Assembly (NCBI GenBank): GCA_004151065.3
Contig: NWUY0304966580.1
Location: 1-25,384, forward strand
Direction of reading: 5' to 3'
DNA length: 25,384 nt
Source of the DNA: Larix sibirica
Taxonomy: Eukaryota > Streptophyta > Pinopsida > Pinales > Pinaceae
The position numbers and the translations under genes were made by a program. The notes below the pieces were generated by a model. The model was not told the DNA's origin. It made no database searches and saw only the letters and a list, made by a program, of their open reading frames with translations. Shown piece by piece: positions 9,303 to 17,935 of the stretch (the first letter of the stretch is position 1; each line of letters begins with the position of its first letter).

Positions 9303-9499
9303 CGATCCCGATCATGCCAAGTGGATGGAATAGGGAACAGTTGGGACAAGAGAAGTTATCACAATCAAAGCAAGCTGCAAAGGTTCAAGCGTTATCGCTG
9401 TTTCGAGCCTCATGGGGGTAGGTGAATGAGTAACTGTGTTCTGTACTGTTTAGTGTGTTTGCGGGTATCGACGTTAGCACGTTCCTAATCCGGGGGGCA
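9303..9499. other. unassigned intergenic DNA
   Basis: Nothing recognised. AGCGTTATCGCTGTTTCGAGCCTCATGG (9389-9416) loosely parallels AGCGATAGCGCT..CCCATGAG at about 9982, so the family D duplication may begin here. Confidence 0.4.
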
Positions 9500-9645
9500 G
9501 GTGTTAGCTCTTATTCCAACAAGGAGGCATTTCCATTAAATCCCAAAAAGTAGCGTTGTCTAAAATAACCCAACCAGTAGGGAGTAGGATCCAACGAATT
9601 GCTAAAGCTCTATCCAGGGAAGGCTATGCTCTTCTTTCTTTCGTT
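9500..9645. repeat. repeat family D, copy 1
   Basis: GTTAGCTCTTATT, AAGGAGGCA, CCCAACCAGTAGG and GCTAAAGCTCTA..AGGCTATGCTCTT occur here in the same order as in 10083-10245, about 583 bases away, with substantial divergence. The plus open frame 9599-9904 starts inside it (at a TTG) and I do not treat it as a gene. Confidence 0.75.
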
Positions 9646-10082
9646 TTTAGGCCATCCGCTTTTTTATAAATCCTTTGTGTTCGTGGGACCTTTTGTAAAG
9701 TTAATCCAAGTTATTTGGAGGTTAATGCCCCCACGTTCCTTTCCTTTCCTTTGTTCGTGGGCAACGCATTTCCTCGCATTCCAGTTATTTGTAGGTGAAA
9801 GGCCCCACGGATTCGCAGGGCTGTTGGTTCCAGGTCCAAAACCAACCCACCTACATTCGATCCGTTCACCTACCTCACATCTGCCCTACCTCATTCAAAA
9901 GTGAAACAAGTTTTATGGGCCACGGCGATATCCACCCCCCCCACTAGCCAAGATCAGGGGGTAGTGTGGATCCAAAACCATGAAGCGATAGCGCTAAAAA
10001 CCCATGAGCGTAAGCGAATAACTGGTTAGGGATCAATTCCGGCAAGCGGTCTATCTCTCATTCCCAAACCATTCCGGGATCT
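9646..10082. other. unassigned, between family D copies
   Basis: TGTTCGTGG(G) and CCCACG motifs recur at about 9675-9760. The rest is featureless. The hydrophobic open frame continuing to 9904 has no recognised family and no ATG near its start. Confidence 0.4.
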
Positions 10083-10245
10083 GGCGGTAGCTCTTATTAC
10101 CCTACCCAAAAAGGAGGCAGTGATTAATATCCCAACAAGGAGCGGTGGTGTATATTCCCCAACCAGGAGCGGTCTTTCGGATAAAACAAACCATTTGCTA
10201 AAGCTCTACCCATGTAAGCTATGCTCTTATTAGCGCTCTGCTCTT
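10083..10245. repeat. repeat family D, copy 2
   Basis: Partner of 9500-9645. A CCCAACAAGGAGCGG / CCCAACCAGGAGCGG pair (10131 and 10159) shows an additional internal tandem duplication in this copy. Confidence 0.75.
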
Positions 10246-10259
10246 TTTCCATTGTTCGT

Positions 10260-11040
10260 CCCCGTAGGGCATCGGAGTCATGCATTTTATCAGCTGAGTG
10301 TTCGGCCGCCGGAGGGCATCATGCGGCAGTGACTTCCACTACCTAACCCACGGCACGTCCTAATGCGCAGTAAGTTGCCGATGGATATCCCACCCACGAA
10401 CTCATAACAAAAAGACTCACAATCGTCCTAACTCAGCTCAGCTTAGCAGACCGTACCTTAGCAGACCGTACCGTACCTTACCAGACCTGATGTTGTATCC
10501 ACTCGGCTATCGGAGTTGCAACTCGTAGTTCTCAACTCGTTCATCAATGGGGGAGGTGTTTTCTATCTTCCTTCCGTGTTCGGCGCCCGGACTCATGCGT
10601 ATATGTTCAGCCCCAGCCCGCCACGGCCTCATGGATCAAGTTACAAGAGCTATCCCCACGGCCTTAAGCTGTAAGTTTCCGATGAATATCCCACCCACGT
10701 CCTCATCACTAACTGACAACCTGACTTACTTCCTCATCTCACTCCTAAGACGTGTTCGCAGTAGAGGTGTTTTCTATCTTCCTTCCGTGTTCGGCCCCGG
10801 GATCATGTTGCCGAAGTTGCCTTTTCCGATGGATATAAATCAAGTTGCGGATGGATTTCCCATGGACTCATAACAAACTGCCTCACTATTGGCCTGACTC
10901 ACCTCACTGGATAAGACTTCCCTAATAAGCCCTGCCTTTATAAGACCGTTGTTGACCCTGCCCCGTTGCATGGATCCCGGAATGTCTCACTCGCTATCGG
11001 CCTCACTCACCTCACCTCATCCTGGGAACGTGGGAACCTG
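10260..11040. repeat. repeat family A, clustered copies
   Basis: Several overlapping diverged copies of the 2150-2560 family. GTGTTCGGCC..CCGGAGGG occurs at about 10299 and variants at about 10586 and 10787. GATGGATATCCCACCCACGAACTCAT occurs at about 10380, with variants at 10680 and 10851. ACTCGGCTATCGGAGTTGCAACT is at 10501, GGAGGTGTTTTCTATCTTCCTTCCGTG at 10552 and 10766, and GGCCTGACTCACCTCACT at 10892 and 11000. The underlying unit is about 250 bases. The open frame 10547-10873 lies entirely in the repeat and is not called a gene. Confidence 0.8.
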
Positions 11041-11600
11041 AACCTGAAGAGCTCTAGTCCCTTCTTCCTGTAGTGATAAGTCTCCATTGCCTGTTGATGA
11101 TACTGGTAGCTTACCAGCGAGCAAATCAAATATAGGCACTTACTTCTCGGACTTATTGGAATGATATTTGTTGACTAGGGGAACTTACCTCTTGGGAAAC
11201 TTACCTCTTGGCTATGGAATTCCTCTCAGCTATGTCAGTGGGAAAGGTTGCAAGAAGGGCATACCCCACAGAGAGAAACTTCCAGAAATGGCATATTTAA
11301 GTAATAAAAAAAATCCAGTTATGTTCCCCAATGAGTGGTATGGATTCATCGAACCCCTCAAAATGAGGTTGTGACTAAGGAGAAACACAAAATGGGAAAG
11401 GTGTTGTGAAATCTGGTGGTGTCCCTCCCACAACAAACATGGATTCAACTGGTTGTTTATTTAGGGAAAATGGTGATAAGGAAGGATCCACCTCAAATGG
11501 AAAAGGTAAACGCAGATATGCAATATAATATTATTTGGATTCTTATTCTTTCCCCTGTGTAGAAGTTGTAAACCACCCCATTGGATTGGATTAGTCCCTG
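11041..11600. other. unassigned, with a 16-bp tandem duplication
   Basis: GGAACTTACCTCTTGG (11180-11195) is followed by GAAACTTACCTCTTGG (11196-11211). Opposed open frames 11168-11374 (plus, starts at TTG) and 11230-11448 (minus) overlap. Neither shows a recognised domain. Confidence 0.5.
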
Positions 11601-11833
11601 AGTATGTTGTGGTTAACGGTTCCTTCACATGGATCCTTGATATAGGTGGACTTGGCGGTTTCCTTAGGCGGCGTACTGGGCGGGCTTGGCAGACGTGTGC
11701 TTGTCAGGTGGACTTGGTGGGTATGTGATAACTAGGAGGCCATCTCTTATCGGCCATGGATGGGGACTTTCTCTCCCGGGTAAGATTGAACAGGCATTTA
11801 ACGGGTTATGTATTTCACGGGTACATCTCTAAT
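11601..11833. other. unassigned, GGCGGNCTTGG-rich
   Basis: GGTGGACTTGG occurs at about 11646 and 11708, with GGGCGGGCTTGG between them. No gene seen. Confidence 0.5.
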
Positions 11834-12145
11834 CGTCTGTTGGTAACTTGGGTTTTCAATCCCATGCCATGCCAAGCCCTGTGAGTTTCGATCGGTAGCT
11901 CCGCTAGGCTTCATGGTAACATTACATAATCTCTCTCGTTCGGTTCATCGTAAAGTGAGCAAGCAGCAATTTAGAAAGAGCAGGTAGGTTCTCCTGTGGC
12001 CTTTAGGTTATTTAGCGTAAGTAATATATCTCTCAACAACAATCTCTCAAGCGGGTAGGCTCCACTGATGGGCTTTCGGTTCACTGTGGACTTGAGGTTC
12101 TTCGCTGTGGTCCTTTCGGTTCACTACCTACCACCTCCTCCCGCA
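11834..12145. repeat. repeat family C, copy 2
   Basis: 11834-11922 aligns in order with 6578-6680. Downstream, GTAGGTTCTCCTG and GTAGGCTCCACTG resemble the GTAGGTTCCACTG of copy 1. TTTCGGTTCACT is directly repeated at about 12083 and 12116. Confidence 0.65.
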
Positions 12146-12159
12146 TCTATCTGTTGGAC

Positions 12160-12214
12160 ATCAATCAAATCAATCCAATCCAATCGTTCTTCCCTTCCCT
12201 TCCCTTCCCTTCCG
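12160..12214. repeat. simple repeats (ATCAA/CCAAT and TTCCC)
   Basis: TCAATCAAATCAATCCAATCCAATC is followed by four TTCCC units and one TTCCG at 12190-12214. Confidence 0.95.
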
Positions 12215-12229
12215 TCCAACTAGCTGAAG

Positions 12230-12771
12230 CATTCCAAGCAGCACCGGTTTAATCAGCACCAATTGAACCAGCATTGAAATTAGCAGTTTAACCAGCGTAA
12301 TTCCCAGCATTAGAACGAGTAGCACAAGCACTAGCAGCCCAAGCAGCAATTGTAACCAGCATTGTTCCCAGCATAAGCATAATTAGAAATAGCATTCCCA
12401 GGAGCAGCATTCCCTGCAGCACTAGAACCAGCAGAACTGGAATGATTCCCAGCATTATTCCCAGCATTCCCATGAGCAATTGAAGGAGCAGTTCCAGCAG
12501 CACAAGTCGTCCCAACACCAGCATTTGGATCAGCAACATTTGAACCAGCACACATATTATTATCTTCATAATTCCTGGCAGCAAAAGTCTTCCCTAAAGC
12601 ATTTCCAGTAGCAGTTTCAGGGTAATAATTCCCAGCACCATTTGAACCACCAGAAACCAGGCTAAGCACAGCAGGACATGCAAATCCAAGCGAGCCAGGA
12701 ACAGCAGCAAAGGCCGGCAAAGTGGAGACAGACAAGCAGCAGAGCGATACCACCCAGGCTCTGGCAATCAC
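12230..12771 (-). pseudogene. Gly/Asn/Ala/Ser-rich frame over a short tandem motif
   Basis: Not recognised. This 146-codon minus-strand frame (12771 to TAG at 12331-12333) starts at GTG, not ATG. Residues 1-23 are hydrophobic and end in AFAA, like a secretion signal, but the non-ATG start makes this doubtful. From about residue 41 the reading is low complexity: GSNGAGNYY, AGNNAGNHSSSAGSSAAGNAAPGNA. The underlying DNA on the plus strand is an irregular array of ATTCCCAGCA / AACCAGCA, giving GGG-AAT-GCT codons. After the TAG the pattern continues in another frame to about 12230 (ASACATRSNAGNYAG, two TAAs), so a frameshift ended the original frame. The GCT phase is kept for more than 450 bases, which suggests former coding, though array expansion alone could do it. 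There is a related flavour at 22840-23150. Confidence 0.4.
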
Positions 12772-12786
12772 CTATACTCCTCTTAT

Positions 12787-12993
12787 TCAATAAACCATCA
12801 ATGGTAAGGACCAAAAAGGACCACCACACCCATTTGTTATCTCCCCCCCAGCGCTGCTACCCAACCAAAAATCCATCCTCATCGCCAGGTGCATAGTAAG
12901 TGAAGCCTTGTTCATGCCGTCCAATCTATACCTCCGTTTCCGTATCGGCCCTAGTGCCATCGCGTAGGTTGTCTCGTTTTCTGCCCTTGCCAA
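12787..12993 (-). pseudogene. unknown protein fragment, MARAEN family copy 2
   Basis: Not recognised. The 68-codon minus-strand frame begins with TTG in place of the Met codon, reading LARAENETTY, then a basic segment (RKRRYRLDGMNKASLTMHLA), then a Gly-rich tail (GSSAGGEITNGCGGP). Partner of 5719-5907 through the 30-base core at 12963-12992 and a second shared block (GTAAGTGAAGCCTTGTTCATG against GTAAGTAATACCTCGTTCATG). The two copies differ in spacing between blocks. It lies beside the Gly/Asn/Ala-rich frame on the same strand, but there is no evidence they were one gene. Confidence 0.45.
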
Positions 12994-13044
12994 CGCTATT
13001 TAGTGCCATCGTTAATTGTTTATTATCATCGCCAACGCCAATCA

Positions 13045-13262
13045 CCATCAACATATAACTGGACATGCATCGCTCGCTCGAAGCTCATTGCTCGTACGTA
13101 TCTAATTGCTCGTCGTGTAACTTCATGCATAGTGTAGCTCTATGTGTAACCTTCATTGCGTAACCTAATAGTATTGTGTAAACTACCTCATCGTGTCATC
13201 ATCGTGTGTAACCACATTTTGTAACTTCTACGTGTATTCTCTAAGTACTCTATGTGTAGCTG
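13045..13262. repeat. degenerate array of CRTGTGTAAC motifs
   Basis: GTAAC or GTAAA preceded by TGT/CGT recurs at about 13116, 13145, 13160, 13177, 13206 and 13220, mixed with TTCATG/CATCGTG blocks. GCTCG repeats precede it (13073-13115). This is an old, irregular tandem array. The minus open frame 13228-13482 downstream has no recognised motif. Confidence 0.7.
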
Positions 13263-13950
13263 TGTGAGAGTAGTCCCCATTTATTATTCCCTGTGGATTA
13301 TTCCCTGTGAGTAGGCCCCTCCCTATGACTGTAGTAAATCCTGTTCTGTATTGATTGGTAAGGCTGTAAACACTCAAGCATTCATTCATTCGTCCTCCGT
13401 TGTACCACCCCTCTTTGCCGATGTGGTCGATTAATAAGTCACTAACCGGTAAAACTTCTGTTGGACCCACCCCTCTGTCCAATCAATCTATCAATCAATG
13501 ACTGTATCAAGCCCATTCCATTCCGGTCTCCAATCGGACGGGTTCTACCAGCCTTGCTCGGTTGCTCTCCCAGCAAGCGTCGAAAGCAATCGAAGGCATC
13601 CCGCCAAACATGGATAAACGTCCTGAAAGTGTATAGTTCATAAAAGAAATAGAAAATACAGTTGAATGTGCGGATGATAAATTGAATGTGCCCCCCAAAG
13701 TAGCAATTTTATTATATGAAACTGGCGAATGCGGATGTTTTCTCGAATCGGTATCGAAGCCAAGTAACCGAGCCAAGTATCAAAGCCGAGTAGCCCAACC
13801 GTGCATTCCAGCCCACCCACCCAGGTAGTAAGAGTAACATTCCTTTGTTCCTTAGCGGTAAGTGAGCTAGAGGTATAGAGACTGCACCATCTTTTGGGTG
13901 GATCCCGAGAACATTTTCTTTCTTTATTGATTGAGTGGTTTATCGACCGC
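13263..13950. other. unassigned intergenic DNA
   Basis: Overlapping open frames on the minus strand (13507-13776, 13638-13970) and plus strand (13461-13643) show no known domain. GAATGTGCGGATGATAAATT / GAATGTGCCCCCC and GCGAATGCGGATG form a loose duplication at 13660-13740. No RNA gene recognised. Confidence 0.45.
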
Positions 13951-13954
13951 CTAC

Positions 13955-14080
13955 ATAGTTGGGAGATCAAGTCGAGATGGAAGGAACCATCTTTGGGAAA
14001 TCAAGTCGAGACCAATTAGGTCTGAAGGAAGGATATCAAGGATAAACGGAACCATATTTTGGAGATCAAGTCGAGACAGA
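13955..14080. repeat. degenerate tandem array, about 33-bp unit
   Basis: GGGAGATCAAGTCGAGA (13961), GGGAAATCAAGTCGAGA (about 13995), a weaker GGATATCAAGGATAAACGGAACCAT (about 14031) and TGGAGATCAAGTCGAGA (about 14060) are spaced at multiples of roughly 33 bases, with GGAACCAT between two pairs. Confidence 0.8.
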
Positions 14081-14582
14081 TATAAACCCGGCAGAGTAGG
14101 AAGGGAGATGTAGAGGATCCAAGTGACTGATTGATTGGATCGGACACAGATGTGGGAGTAGGTGGTTGGTCAGAAGGTGATTCGAAGCAGTAAAGGAAAG
14201 AGATAAGTCGGAAGGAAGGTTCAATAAAGGCAAGGGGTAGAGTCGAAGAAGCCGTAAATAGGTCTGTGGCTCCCCTGACCATTAGGAAAGAGGGAATTCT
14301 AGATATAAAGACGACTGACCAGCAGCCATAGATTTGACCTAGCAAAAAGAAGTACAGGCATACCCAGGGTTATTAAAAAAGGGAGCCATATCTGCTGCTT
14401 TATAGACGTAATAACGCTTTTCCTTTTTTTTTCTATCTAGTTACCAAAAGCTCTATGAGCCTTCCCCTCAAATATAAAATAGAATAATATTATATATAAT
14501 TCATGACTGAAAGAACTTAGCGATCGGACAATCCCACCGGTTGGCGGGGTTCAATATTGTAAAAATGAATGACTGAAAAACT
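14081..14582. other. unassigned intergenic DNA
   Basis: Contains an AT-rich stretch at 14466-14505 and a minus open frame 14016-14345 (109 codons, Ser/Phe-rich) with no recognisable domain that overlaps the preceding tandem array. I do not call a gene. Confidence 0.45.
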
Positions 14583-14685
14583 AACTGTCTGCACTCAACC
14601 CTGTCTCTGAACACGTTCTGCAAACTGTAATTCGATGGCTATGGGTTCAAACTGTCTGCACTCAACCTTGTCTCTGAACACGTTC
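14583..14685. repeat. 36-bp direct repeat, 67-base spacing
   Basis: The 36-base block starting AACTGTCTGCACTCAACC at 14583-14618 recurs at 14650-14685 with a single difference. This looks like a recent tandem duplication of 67 bases, since the two copies are nearly identical while most repeats in the window are strongly diverged. Confidence 0.95.
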
Positions 14686-14964
14686 CTTCTGCGAGCAATC
14701 TTGCAATAGCAGATGAATTCATGGGGTGAACGGGTGGGTCAAAAGCATACCTATACCCTCATCCGATTCCCCCCTAATCAGGTTGGTTCGTTCTATCTTG
14801 AAGACCTAATCGGCTTCGCTCCTCGAATACCTAACCTAATAGGGTTCTCTCTCAGACCCATCCAGCCATGGCCATCCACAGTATACTCTTGATCCTCCTC
14901 CAATCTATTCCATTTCAATTCAAACACTCCGTGCCTAATTCCCTCTGGGTTGGGCCTGGGCACC
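14686..14964. other. unassigned intergenic DNA
   Basis: CCTAATCGG / ACCTAACCTAATAGGGTT motifs recur imperfectly at about 14775-14845. No gene recognised. Confidence 0.5.
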
Positions 14965-15090
14965 TAAATCCTAAAGTAAAGGGGCGAGGTACAAGCCTTA
15001 TCAGATGCGTTGTTTATTAAAGCGAACTCATTTTTGTCGGTTCTCAGAGGATCCCAACACCGGGGTCTCGAAGTCGCATTTTGCTTTCTG
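14965..15090. repeat. repeat family B, short copy
   Basis: CAGATGCGTTGTTTATTAAAGCGAACTCATTTTT (15002-15035) matches GAGATGCGTGTTTTAATAAGGCGAACCCATTTTT near 4171 and the block near 17585. GGGGTCTCGAAGTCGCATTTTGCT (15061-15084) matches GGAGAAGTCGCATTTTTCT near 16500. Confidence 0.7.
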
Positions 15091-15660
15091 GAACTCAATT
15101 TATTGGCTAATAAAAATACAAAGTTTGCAACCCCGATCACGATTCATACTCCGACCCCCAACTATCTTAAGATATAGGGTCCCAATTCTCTATAGGTGGG
15201 GATTAGGGCCCCGGTTCCTCACTCACCTACCTACTAACTCACTTACTTGCTGGATGGCGATCCCTATTCTATTCGATTAGGGGAAGGGGGAATAAAGCCC
15301 TATTTGTATTCATCACCGGGCCCAGGTCCAATAGGTTAGGTTTCAAAGCAATTCAATCTTCGATCCCGGCCGATCTTTGTCTTCCAGATCCAGAGGAGTT
15401 TTAACCCCTATATAATAGATACGGGATATTGCAACGGGGGCCGACTGCATTTCTCTATCCCCGGAGGATCTATATAGAACTGGGGGGCAGCTTTCTATAT
15501 AAATAAATCTATAGTACCCCGGCCTAACCACTATCTAGATTTCGTAGTGAACCACTCAATTTCTGTTCCGCTTAAATCGAGGCTATCGAAACCGCATTCA
15601 TGAGTTCGAGTTACATTCGATCTTCACTTCATGTTACGTATAGAATCCATTCGATCATGC
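15091..15660. other. unassigned intergenic DNA
   Basis: No gene recognised. The minus open frame 15343-15531 and plus frame 15005-15280 lack motifs. CTATATAGAACTGG..CTTTCTATATAAATAAATCTATAG at 15465-15515 is AU-rich in a way seen in plant organelle introns, but I find no intron domain V. Confidence 0.45.
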
Positions 15661-15737
15661 AATGCCTTACCTTCAGTGTTTCCAAACTCTTTACCCACCT
15701 GCAAGAACTAGACCTGCCTCCTATACCACTTGAATGA

Positions 15738-15923
15738 ATGCTGGGTACGGCACTTAAACCGGTATTACCTTTAGATCCCCATTTATTTATGTTTGATAGA
15801 CAGCTAGCCGGCCGTTGGATCCTCGGAACTCCCTTCTTTAATTTAGGAACTACAGAACTTATTAGATTAACATTGTCTTTTTTCGGTTTAACTTATGACT
15901 GCCCAATGAGACGCATTCACTAA
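15738..15923 (+). pseudogene. unknown coding-like frame (copy 2)
   Basis: Not recognised. ATG-initiated, 61 codons. It reads LDPHLFMFDRQLAGRWILGTP, then FFNLGTTELIRLTLSFFGL, then TYDCPM, with a hydrophobic C-terminal half. The GWI/RWI-x-GTP and LGTT motifs and the downstream TATGACTGCC block are shared with 2747-2868, where they are split by a frame change. This copy is therefore the better-preserved one. It is preceded by TATACCACTTGAATGAATG (15722-15740), which nearly matches 4711-4730. It is probably a fragment of a longer former frame continuing towards 15963. Confidence 0.4.
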
Positions 15924-15962
15924 AGCCATACGCATCGAAGATGGAAGGAAGCGCTTGCTTGC

Positions 15963-16485
15963 TTGAATAGTGGGGTGGGTGAGCACTTACAACATTGGCT
16001 ACCCTATGCCTACTGGAATACTGAAGTTTTACCTACTGCTACTATTTACCACTCTATAGATAATGCCTCATTTACCCTACTTACTTATAATGCCCCAAAC
16101 TTAGAGCAGAGCGTTGTACGGGCGTTCAACAACAAACACTTGCTTAAATCATGCTTACATTGTCCACCGTGTTCTTGAACTGTCAATTCTAATTAGGCAA
16201 GTTGCCGAATTAGAGCATTTCAGTTTATTTCTTTTCCATTCATTGAATAATCAAGGTGGCGGACTTCACACCTCTGCTCTTAGTAAGCTATTTGAGCGTG
16301 CTTCCGACCTGACCTACTTGGAAACCTTTACAATGTCCACCTACCTTACTTATCAGGTAGGCCCAGGCAGGGTCTCCCTCCCTCCATGCAATAATAAGGC
16401 ACGCACGGAGTGTTCGATCCAAGAAGCTTATCATATGCGGTTGTTCTTATCTGTAACCCGTTGTTGGCATGGGTTTGAGGCATAA
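15963..16485 (+). pseudogene. unknown coding-like stretch with a frameshift
   Basis: Not recognised. The first frame (15963-16178, TTG start) reads WLPYAYWNTEVLPTATIYH, then ASFTLLTYNAPNLEQSVVRA, then FNNKHLLKSCLHC, and stops. A second frame overlapping it (16114-16485, no ATG until about residue 74) continues with VLELSILIRQVAELEHFS, LFLFHSLNNQGGG, SALSKLFERASDL and ends GFEA. The switch in coding quality falls near 16160-16175, as expected for one ancestral frame broken by an indel. Combined length would be about 165-170 residues. No domain, signal or membrane segment is identifiable. The 3' end runs into repeat family B. Confidence 0.35.
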
Positions 16486-17640
16486 TACATCCACCGGGTT
16501 GGAGAAGTCGCATTTTTCTATAGGCAAGTCAATTCATTATAGCATTTCAGCAGGTTATTCCTTCCATCAAATAAGGGTGCAGTAGAAGCTTTGGCAGCGG
16601 CGTGAAGTAAAAACCTTTGCTCTCCTCTCTGAAAAGGCCAGCCAGCCAGCCATTTTCGCGCGCTTCCACCTCCTAACTTGAAGCTTATTTGGAGTCCCAA
16701 CCTAAGGCTCGAAAAGTAATGAAAATAAAGGTAAGATTTGCATGCTGTAGCACTGATCCCATTTCATGCGGGTTCTCCCCCACCAACCTCCGATCTTGCT
16801 TGCCAGCCATCCATGTAAGACTCTGGAGTTGGTCCGTTCAATTTTCAAAATCTTATAAGACACGGTTCTAGATATATCCATAGTTTGAGTGAGTTTGAGA
16901 ATAATCCATCTACTGGGTTTCAAGATGGCATTTCTCTTAAGGCAAATTTATTTATTTAAAAGCGTCCCTCCGCTTTTGGCTTCGCACCTTCATCCAGTGA
17001 GATAAAGAAAGAAAATTCTATATAAAGAGTCCCGATCTGATCGATCTAAACCGGTGAGGCTTAGCGATAAGATCCATCCCAATATGAAAAGGCACCAGGT
17101 GTTGGGGGCAGACGCCCAGGTCGGCGGATTGGTCCGTGAATTGATAATCAAAAACGTTCTAAGGTGCGAGTTTATCTATATTAAACCCCGGGTTGCGGGG
17201 ATTTGAGGCATATTGCTCCACTCCACTGGGTTAAACTTTCATTTTATTTAGCAAAATAGCTGATTGAACGCATTATTAAAAGTAATTCCCTTTCAGGAAG
17301 GCCGGGGGTTCAGCAGAAGGAGGCTTATGCGGGGTAGCCGCCTTTGAATTCTAAGCCACGCCACCCACCTTTGAGTATGGAATTTCCCCCTTTGCACTTG
17401 GGTTCGGCAGGGCAGTGAGAGCGGCGTTCGTCAAAGATAAAAAAAGAAGTGTTTAAAGCTTGCTCGAAATTACGTATATAAAAGGCCTGCCTGACCCGAT
17501 CTAAACCGATTTCGTGATAATATAAAAAAGAAAAGATATAAAAGCCATATTGGTTTGTCTGTCCGGTCAAATTGAAAAGCTTCTGAGATGGGGTGTTTAT
17601 TAGAATCGAACCCTCATCCTTTTCTCGAGACCATTATGAG
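16455..17640. repeat. repeat family B, cluster of diverged copies
   Basis: GTTTGAGGCATAATACATCCACCGGGTT (16474), GTTTGAGAATAATCCATCTACTGGGTTT (16893) and ATTTGAGGCATATTGCTCCACTCCACTGGGTT (17202) are three copies of one block. GATCTAAACCG is at 17044 and 17500, with 3838 outside. CAGACGCCCAGGTCGGCGG..TTGGTCCGTGAATTGA (17109) and TTGTCTGTCCGGTCAAATTGAAAAGCTTCTGAGATGGG (17553) match parts of 3805-4200. The unit is roughly 350-450 bases and pieces are deleted in each copy. At 16636-16650 CCAG is repeated. The open frames 16518-16700, 16689-16923 and 17325-17570 lie inside and are not called genes. Confidence 0.8.
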
Positions 17641-17935
17641 CAAGGAAACGTTAAGTGTGGCTTGCCCGATGCATAAGTACAAGCAATAAATTTGTGTTAA
17701 TAACACCGGTTCAAGCAGCTATAAACTAGAGTTTAAGCCCCTAACGGCATCTACACTCACCCACCTCTTGGACCTTCCCACATTTAGCAATACAAGAGAG
17801 ATAGCACGCTGCACTAAATTCTTGATTGGTAGAGTGTACTAAAATTCCCTAGGGTTAGACCACACCTACCCCATACACGTTTAGGATATCCATGCCCTAA
17901 CCAACTTATCTATGGAGGGGCAGGATGTTGCAGAT
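17641..17935. other. unassigned intergenic DNA
   Basis: No gene, RNA or clear repeat recognised. Confidence 0.5.

Noticed and set aside
10547-10873. 108-codon plus-strand open frame as a gene
   Set aside because: Composed entirely of repeat family A blocks. Other copies of the blocks are not open in the same frame.
12331-12771. A real secreted protein gene with signal peptide
   Set aside because: The frame starts at GTG with no ATG, continues past its stop in another frame, and is built on a repeat array. Kept only as a pseudogene-like feature.
16420-16460. Group II intron domain V (CTTATCATATGCGGTTGTTC)
   Set aside because: No AGC triad paired in a 34-base hairpin with a bulge, and no intron ends in register.
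17325-17345. GGAGGCTTATGCGGGGTAGCCGCC as a terminator or intron element
   Set aside because: A weak hairpin only, lying in a diverged repeat with no gene upstream.
17590-17630. tRNA T-arm (reverse strand GGTTCGATTC)
   Set aside because: The flanking five-base stem does not pair, and no acceptor, D or anticodon arm can be placed. The block is part of repeat family B.
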